Below, in pieces: positions 7,307 through 12,069 of a stretch of 12,069 bases of DNA. Each line of letters opens with the position of its first letter. The first letter of the stretch is position 1. Made by a program: the position numbers and the translations under genes. The stretch is from Flavobacteriales bacterium UBA7690 (GTDB taxonomy: Bacteria; Bacteroidota; Bacteroidia; Flavobacteriales_F; PHOS-HE28). The stretch spans positions 1 through 12,069 of the forward strand of contig DLGQ01000052.1 in the NCBI GenBank assembly GCA_002482775.1. Direction: 5' to 3'. The notes under the pieces are model-generated. The model was not told the origin of the DNA. It saw only the letters and a list, made by a program, of their open reading frames with translations, and ran no database searches.

Positions 7307-9001
7307 CTACCGAAGTACGGTGATGGTTCCGGTGCGTTCTTCGTCCACCACTGTTCCACATTCCGCGCGGTAGGCGATCTGGTAGAAGTACGAACCTTCA
7401 GCTGCATCGCGTGCATTCCAAGAACGGGAACTCTCGCTGCTGTGCATCACCTGCCCCCAACGGTTGAAGATGGTGAGCTCATACTCATCGAAAAGCCCCG
7501 TGATGTCCCTTTCCGGATCGCTGAGCGCGTAGGGGCGCCAAACATCGTTCTTACCATCGGCATTGGGCGAGATCACGTTGGGGAGCAGGATCTCCCCGAA
7601 GTCCACCGTGGGTGTCGTGGTCGCCAGTACCTGCACCGATGCCTGATCCGTACATCCGCTTTCCGCATGGGTGACCAGTAATACGTAGGTTCCGGGTAGG
7701 CCCACTTCGGGTGAGAGGAGGGTGCTGAATTCCGCATCCGTGCCGTTCTGGGTGATCGCCGTCCAGGAATAGTCCACCGTTTGGAATGGTTGCACCGAAA
7801 CTCCTACGATGGTCACGTTCGGTGTGGCACAGGAGAGGCTGTCCTGCGCCTGCTGGATCTGCACGTTCAGCGCGTGGTTGGCGATCGCGATGTCTTCTTC
7901 GATCAAGCAACCTCCGGCATCGGCCACGGTGAGCGTGTAGGTGCCCAGGTTCAATCCTGTGGCGTTTCCGTCGGGCAGCGGATCGCCCTCAAACGCGAAG
8001 GTCACCGGTGTTACGCCACCCGAAACGTACTGTACCTGCACGGCGCCGTTCATGGCGTTACAGGCCGGCGTCACATCAACGGTGTATTCCAGCGGTGCGC
8101 CGATCTGCACCAGGAGCGTGGTATCCACAACGATGTTGCCGCACGGATCCTCCACGTTCTCGGAGACGGATGTGATGTGCAGTTGGTAGGTTCCGGCTTC
8201 CGCTAAATTGGTCACCAAGCCGATGGTGAAACCCGTCTGCGCGTAGGCTCCGGCAAGATCTGGCACTACGCTGTTGAAGGCTGTGGTAGTACCACCCGGT
8301 GAAGTGATCGTGAAATCTTCCACCTCAACAGTGGCGGTCACCATGGGCTCACTGAACAGCACGTGCAGGTTCGCGTTCTCACAGTCGGCCACCGCTTCCA
8401 CCACTTCGGGTACCGTGCTGTCGAAGATGCTCGCCGTACTTTGAGTGAAGTCGATGGTGTAGCCGTACGGGCTGTTGGACCAGTTCATCACCACCAGTGC
8501 AAAGGTCTGACCTACTTCCACAGCCAGATCCGCATTGAAAGCAGGGCCGTTCGTATTACCAGGGCCGTTGGAAGTGCCCGTGCCGCCATCCGCCGTGGAC
8601 ATTCCTGTTGGGCCATTGCTCGCGAAGTCACCGAACGAATTGCAATTCACCTCGGGGGATGAACCGTCTTGAGCGGTGATGCCTGCACAGCCGCCGTTGG
8701 TGATGTTGAAGAGGCCCCAATCGTAGTCGTCCAGATCGTCCGCCGGGTCCAGCACGAAACTGAGGTTCCCCGCTTCGGCAACCGTGAACGTGTACCACAG
8801 ACTGGACGTCTCCAAGCTCTGGTTGCAAGTGCCTGTGAACTCGTATACATCGCCTGTTCCCAACGGGGCGGCTACCTCCGTATAGATCCCACCACATAAA
8901 GGGATGGCACCGTTGCAATCACTCGTGCTCTGGCCAAGCGCATTGTTGGCCAACAGCATGGCGAACAACGCGATGTATGGAAGTGCCTGTCTTAGTTGCA
9001 T
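7307..9001 (-). CDS. Secreted surface protein with SprB-like repeat and T9SS type B (gliding-motility-associated) C-terminal domain
   Basis: This encodes 564 residues from ATG 9001, with a signal peptide MQLRQALPYIALFAMLLANN ending at ALGQ (residue 24). Residues 27-190 form a beta-rich module with paired cysteines (CNGAIPLCGG, TGTCNQSLETSSLWYTF) and an acidic DLDDYDWGLFNI segment, common at the N-terminus of large Bacteroidota surface proteins. Residues 195-300 look like an Ig-like adhesion strand set. Residues 314-372 match an SprB repeat (CNAMNGAVQVQYVSGGVTPVTF, then NLGTYTLTVADAGGC). Residues 391-462 form another PKD/Ig-like domain. The last 93 residues are a CHU_C / type B sorting domain: LPNVISPNADGKNDVW at 473-488 and IFNRWGQVMHSS at 511-522. 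T9SS export and surface anchoring follow from known family behaviour. It probably heads the operon with the DUF6702-like and M15 genes. The ligand or exact role is unknown. Confidence 0.92.
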   Translation of the reverse strand: MQLRQALPYIALFAMLLANNALGQSTSDCNGAIPLCGGIYTEVAAPLGTGDVYEFTGTCNQSLETSSLWYTFTVAEAGNLSFVLDPADDLDDYDWGLFNITNGGCAGITAQDGSSPEVNCNSFGDFASNGPTGMSTADGGTGTSNGPGNTNGPAFNADLAVEVGQTFALVVMNWSNSPYGYTIDFTQSTASIFDSTVPEVVEAVADCENANLHVLFSEPMVTATVEVEDFTITSPGGTTTAFNSVVPDLAGAYAQTGFTIGLVTNLAEAGTYQLHITSVSENVEDPCGNIVVDTTLLVQIGAPLEYTVDVTPACNAMNGAVQVQYVSGGVTPVTFAFEGDPLPDGNATGLNLGTYTLTVADAGGCLIEEDIAIANHALNVQIQQAQDSLSCATPNVTIVGVSVQPFQTVDYSWTAITQNGTDAEFSTLLSPEVGLPGTYVLLVTHAESGCTDQASVQVLATTTPTVDFGEILLPNVISPNADGKNDVWRPYALSDPERDITGLFDEYELTIFNRWGQVMHSSESSRSWNARDAAEGSYFYQIAYRAECGTVVDEERTGTITVLR

Positions 9002-9144
9002 AGGAATGGCTTGATGGATGGACGGAACATGGCCTCCATTCGGTGCCTGATGGTGTGGAACTTGATGGACGGTGACGGCAACAAGGTACCAAGCAATGCG
9101 AATACGTGTACGGCTGGCTGGTGACCGGCCACTACTTTAGCCGC
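9002..9144. promoter_or_regulatory. Divergent intergenic region between T9SS type B gene and M1 peptidase
   Basis: This 143-bp region separates two divergently transcribed genes and must carry promoters for both. A near-perfect 15-nt dyad, GGCTGGTGACCGGCC at 9116-9130, ends 14 nt before the ATG at 9145. TTGATGGACGG occurs at 9062-9072 and a longer variant, TTGATGGATGGACGG, at 9011-9025. TACTTTAG at 9133-9140 resembles the Bacteroidota -7 box TAnnTTTG but would leave almost no leader and has no TTG at the right distance, so I do not call a promoter. Confidence 0.4.
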
Positions 9145-11553
9145 ATGCTTCACAAGCACCTCACCGTTGCCCTGGTAACTCTCACCATGGGCAGCCTCTC
9201 CGCACAGGATTCACCGCGCTACGGCCGCGATAAATTCAGGCAGCTCGATCAGGAGCTCCCCACACCCAACGAGCAGCGCACGGCCAGTGGCGCGCCGGGC
9301 CATGCTTATTGGCAAATGAAGGCCGATTACGACATCCACGTGGAGATCACCGAGCCCGTGGCCGATGGAAGTGGCACGTTGCCGAAGCTCACCGGATACG
9401 AGACCATCACCTACCACAACCAAAGTCCCGATAGGCTGGATTACCTCTGGCTGCAACTGGACCAGAACTTCTACGAACCCAATAGCGACCACAACAAGGT
9501 GCGCACCGGTACCATTCCGGATAGCATCAGCTTGCACGAGATCGGTAAATGGGTGAAGCCGTTCGATGGTGGCTACAAGATCACCGCGGTGACCGATGCC
9601 GGCGGTGGTAAGTTGAAGTACACCATCAACAAGACCATGATGCGCATCGATCTGCCCAAGCCGCTCGCGCCGGGTGCCACCTTCAGCTTCAAGGTAAGCT
9701 GGTGGAATTGGATCAACGAACGCGCGAAATGGGGCGGTCGCAGTGGCTACGAGTATTTCCCGGAAGAGGACAACTCCATCTTCACCATCGCGCAGTTCTA
9801 CCCGCGCATGTGCGCCTACATGGACTATTCCGGCTGGCAGAACAAACAGTTCCTCGGCTCAGGTGAATTCACGTTGGACTTCGGTGATTATTCCCTCGCC
9901 ATCACCGTTCCTGCCGACCATGCCGTTGCCTCCACCGGCGTGTTGCAGAACGAAAGCGCGGTGCTAACAGCCGAGCAGCGTTCGCGTTTGGCAAAGGCCC
10001 GCACGGCCAGCGCACCCTTGTTCGTGATCACCGAAGAAGAAGCGAAGAAGAACGAGGTGAAGACCGCCGATGCGAAACGCGCGCTGGGTAAAAAGACCTG
10101 GGTGTACAAAGCGCAGAACGTGCGCGATGTCGCCTTCGCCAGCAGCCGCAAGTTCATGTGGGATGCCATGAACCAGCCGGTGGGCGACCCCGGCTTGAAA
10201 GGGGCGACCGGGGTCCACAATGTCCTCTGCATGAGCTTCTACCCGAAAGAAGGCAATCCGCTTTGGGCCCAGTACAGCACCAAGGTCGTGGCACACACCA
10301 TCAAGACCTACAGCAAGTTCACAGCGGACTACATCTATCCCGTGGCGCAGAGCATCCACACCAAGAACATCGGCATGGAGTACCCCATGATCGCCTTCAA
10401 CGGCGGAAGGCCCGAAGCCGACGGCACCTACAGCGAACGCACCAAGTACGGCATGATCGGGGTCATCATCCACGAGGTGGGTCACAACTTCTTCCCCATG
10501 ATCATCAACAGCGACGAACGCCAGTGGACATGGATGGACGAAGGGCTGAACACCTTCGTGCAATACCTCACCGAACAGGAGTGGGACCGCGATTACCCCA
10601 GCTGGCGCGGCAAACCACGCAACATCGTGGATTACATGAAGGGCGATGTGAATGCTGCACCCGACAAAGTGAAGGCGAGGATCGAACCCATCATGACCAA
10701 CAGCGAGAGCATCACGCAGTTCGGCAACAACGCGTATGGAAAGCCTGCCACAGCGCTCAACATCCTGCGTGAGACCGTCATGGGCCGCGAGCTCTTCGAT
10801 CACGCCTTCAAGACCTATTGTGATCGGTGGAAATTCAAACACCCCACACCGGCCGATTTCTTCCGCACCATGGAAGATGCCAGCGGCGTGGACCTCGACT
10901 GGTTCTGGCGTGGCTGGTTCTACACCACCGACCATGTGGACCTCGCCATCACCAACGTGAAGTACAAGCGCATGGACCCGCGCGATCCAGCGCTCGCAGC
11001 CGAACTGAAACGAGCCGACAAGGCTGGCGAAGTGGCCGACCTTAGCCGCGAGCGCAACAAGACCGCCGTACCCGAAGTGATGGTGGAACGTGATCCCTCC
11101 ACAAAGGATTTCTACAACACCTTCGATCCGCTGGTGCCATCGGCGAGGCAGACCGCTTCCTACGACAAATGGAAGGCGAGTTTGAAACCGGAAGAAGCAG
11201 CCTTGCTCAACGAGGAGTTCCACCTGTACGAACTGGCCTTCAAGAACATTGGCGGCTTGGTCATGCCTGTGATCCTGGAGTGGGAATATGCCGATGGGAC
11301 CAAGGAAGTGGAATACATCCCCGCCGAGATCTGGCGCACCCACGACGATGTGACCAAGATGTTCGTGAAACGCAAGGAGGTGAAAAGCGTAGTGCTCGAT
11401 CCCTTCCTGGAAACCGCCGATTGCGACCTCAACAACAACGCGTGGCCACCGCGCATGGTACCCACCCGCTTCGATGTCTTCAAAGACCGCGCGCCGCGGG
11501 ACCCCAACCCCATGCAGTTGGAACGGAAACAGGTGGAGATGAAGGGGCAGTAA
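9145..11553 (+). CDS. M1-family zinc metallopeptidase (exported)
   Basis: This encodes 802 residues from ATG 9145. An in-frame GTG at 9106 would add 13 residues, but only the 9145 start gives a clean signal peptide (MLHKHLTVALVTLTMGSLSAQ). The catalytic set of M1 gluzincins is complete: GMEY at 410-413 (exopeptidase-type GxMEN equivalent), HEVGH at 443-447 with zinc ligands H443 and H447 and general base E444, the third ligand E466 exactly 18 residues on (in WMDEG), and the transition-state Tyr531 in AYGKP. Family members hydrolyse N-terminal residues from peptides. A charged, probably helical insertion (about residues 615-655, RDPALAAELKRADKAGE) and a beta-rich C-terminal region follow. No T9SS tail is present (it ends KQVEMKGQ), so a periplasmic location is likely. 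The next gene begins 4 nt after its stop. Substrate preference cannot be read from the sequence. Confidence 0.95.
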   Translation: MLHKHLTVALVTLTMGSLSAQDSPRYGRDKFRQLDQELPTPNEQRTASGAPGHAYWQMKADYDIHVEITEPVADGSGTLPKLTGYETITYHNQSPDRLDYLWLQLDQNFYEPNSDHNKVRTGTIPDSISLHEIGKWVKPFDGGYKITAVTDAGGGKLKYTINKTMMRIDLPKPLAPGATFSFKVSWWNWINERAKWGGRSGYEYFPEEDNSIFTIAQFYPRMCAYMDYSGWQNKQFLGSGEFTLDFGDYSLAITVPADHAVASTGVLQNESAVLTAEQRSRLAKARTASAPLFVITEEEAKKNEVKTADAKRALGKKTWVYKAQNVRDVAFASSRKFMWDAMNQPVGDPGLKGATGVHNVLCMSFYPKEGNPLWAQYSTKVVAHTIKTYSKFTADYIYPVAQSIHTKNIGMEYPMIAFNGGRPEADGTYSERTKYGMIGVIIHEVGHNFFPMIINSDERQWTWMDEGLNTFVQYLTEQEWDRDYPSWRGKPRNIVDYMKGDVNAAPDKVKARIEPIMTNSESITQFGNNAYGKPATALNILRETVMGRELFDHAFKTYCDRWKFKHPTPADFFRTMEDASGVDLDWFWRGWFYTTDHVDLAITNVKYKRMDPRDPALAAELKRADKAGEVADLSRERNKTAVPEVMVERDPSTKDFYNTFDPLVPSARQTASYDKWKASLKPEEAALLNEEFHLYELAFKNIGGLVMPVILEWEYADGTKEVEYIPAEIWRTHDDVTKMFVKRKEVKSVVLDPFLETADCDLNNNAWPPRMVPTRFDVFKDRAPRDPNPMQLERKQVEMKGQ

Positions 11554-11557
11554 GTAG

Positions 11558-11902
11558 ATGAGCACCTCCAACATCCCCTTCCACATCACCGAGTGGGACA
11601 AGATCCCCGGCACCATTGTACAAGGCACCACTGGCACGGCCACCATGCGTATCCAACAGCACGGTGACCTGCGCATCCGCATGGTGGAATACTCCGCCAA
11701 CTACCTCGCCGATCATTGGTGCGAGCTGGGACACTTGGTCTTCGTGCTTGAAGGCGAATTGATCAACGATCTGAAGGATGGCACAACCAACGTGCTGAAG
11801 CCTGGGATGTCCTACGCGGTCTCCGATGGGTTGAGCAGTCATCGGTCGCGCACCGTTGGTCCGGTGAAGATGCTGGTGATCGACGGGGGATTCCTGAAGT
11901 GA
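11558..11902 (+). CDS. DHCW-motif cupin-fold protein
   Basis: This is a 114-residue cytoplasmic protein with no signal peptide, starting at ATG 11558, 4 nt after the M1 gene stop, preceded by purine-rich sequence (GAAGGGGCAG). YLADHWCELGHLVFVLEGEL at 49-68 carries the D52-H53-W54-C55 motif that names the DHCW cupin family, followed by the cupin GHL-x-L-x-G strand and a second half with KPGMSYAVSDG and His95. The length is normal for a single-domain cupin. Metal binding through H53, H59 and H95 is plausible but inferred, and no substrate is known for the family. The spacing suggests co-transcription with the M1 gene, although a shared function is not evident. Confidence 0.88.
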   Translation: MSTSNIPFHITEWDKIPGTIVQGTTGTATMRIQQHGDLRIRMVEYSANYLADHWCELGHLVFVLEGELINDLKDGTTNVLKPGMSYAVSDGLSSHRSRTVGPVKMLVIDGGFLK

Positions 11903-11981
11903 GGCTGTGGTGTGTCATCGCAGAAGAAGCTGCTTTAGCCTGCTCCGACCTCCGTTTGCCGCTACCGAAAACACTTCACCA

Positions 11982-12069
11982 TCATCTCACTTCCACATAG
12001 CGCACCCAACGCTCGAGCACGGTGCTGGGGCGCCGGATCCGTACCGGGTGCGCTATGTGGAAGTGAGAT
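11982..12069 (-). CDS. Probable C-terminus of a convergent gene (partial)
   Basis: On the minus strand a frame is open from the window edge to a TGA at 11984-11982, giving 28 codons ending RPSTVLERWVRYVEVR. The last 19 codons have the high third-position GC of the neighbouring genes; the first nine include ATA and GTA and fall in the right arm of the inverted repeat. It would end 79 bp past the cupin stop, in a convergent arrangement. Too short for family assignment; it may be chance or partly an assembly fold-back. Confidence 0.4.
   Translation of the reverse strand, partial: SHFHIAHPVRIRRPSTVLERWVRYVEVR
11984..12069. repeat. Perfect 24-bp inverted repeat ending at the window edge
   Basis: The left arm, 11984-12007 (begins ATCTCACTTCCACATAGC), is the exact reverse complement of the right arm, 12046-12069 (ends GCTATGTGGAAGTGAGAT), with a 38-nt spacer holding a small dyad AGCACGGTGCT at 12016-12026. 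The right arm stops at the last base, so the repeat may be longer. It lies between the cupin stop and the right edge and overlaps the possible convergent gene end. It has no T-tract, so it is not a standard intrinsic terminator. Alternatives are a bidirectional end-of-gene structure, a mobile or invertible repeat, or a fold-back artefact at a contig end. Confidence 0.85.

Noticed and set aside
9133..9140. TACTTTAG as a Bacteroidota -7 promoter box for the M1 gene
   Set aside because: It differs from TAnnTTTG, has no TTG at the needed distance and would start transcription at about the ATG.
9964..11700. A 578-codon open frame on the minus strand, antisense to the M1 peptidase
   Set aside because: The plus strand encodes a complete M1 enzyme with all catalytic residues. 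The antisense frame has no signal peptide or recognisable domain and is explained by the strong GC bias at third codon positions.
11920..11936. Weak hairpin GCAG-AAGAAG-CTGC followed by TTT after the cupin gene as a terminator
   Set aside because: A 4-bp stem and three Ts are too weak to call.
11984..12069. Inverted repeat as an invertible-promoter switch
   Set aside because: The 38-nt spacer is GC-rich and has no promoter-like sequence, and no recombinase gene is in view.

Overview
The window reads as chromosomal DNA from a member of the Bacteroidota, most likely a GC-rich relative of the Flavobacteriales. Two exported proteins carry or imply type IX secretion system (T9SS) architecture: one ends in a type A sorting domain and one in a type B (gliding-motility-associated, CHU_C-like) domain. 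A DUF6702-like protein, a signal-peptide M1 metallopeptidase and the lack of clear Shine-Dalgarno sequences before most starts also fit. Genus cannot be set from the sequence alone.

Layout. Positions 1-9001 hold five minus-strand genes, transcribed right to left. The first three (9001 to 6006) are tightly packed: a T9SS type B surface protein with an SprB-like repeat, a DUF6702-like small exported protein, and an M15-type peptidoglycan peptidase lipoprotein whose start overlaps the preceding stop. A gap of about 257 bp follows, carrying a 9-bp inverted repeat and a pair of 10-bp direct repeats. Two more minus-strand genes come next, 16 nt apart: a beta-propeller-repeat protein with a T9SS type A tail, and a very large mosaic protein (lamin-tail, CotH kinase, beta-helix and two further lamin-tail domains) that runs off the left edge. 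A 143-bp divergent region separates these from a plus-strand pair: an M1 zinc metallopeptidase (802 aa) and, 4 nt after it, a small DHCW-motif cupin. At the right edge, a perfect 24-bp inverted repeat ends exactly at the last base and overlaps the probable C-terminus of a convergent minus-strand gene.

Taken together this is mostly a cell-envelope and secretion neighbourhood: two or three predicted T9SS cargo proteins, a cell-wall lipoprotein peptidase and an exported aminopeptidase-like enzyme. I see no CRISPR array, tRNA, rRNA, transposase, phage gene or recognised defence system. The items most worth a second look are the edge-flush 24-bp inverted repeat, the mosaic CotH-kinase/beta-helix protein with a D-x-E variant of its acidic motif, and a hairpin abutting the start codon of the DUF6702-like gene.
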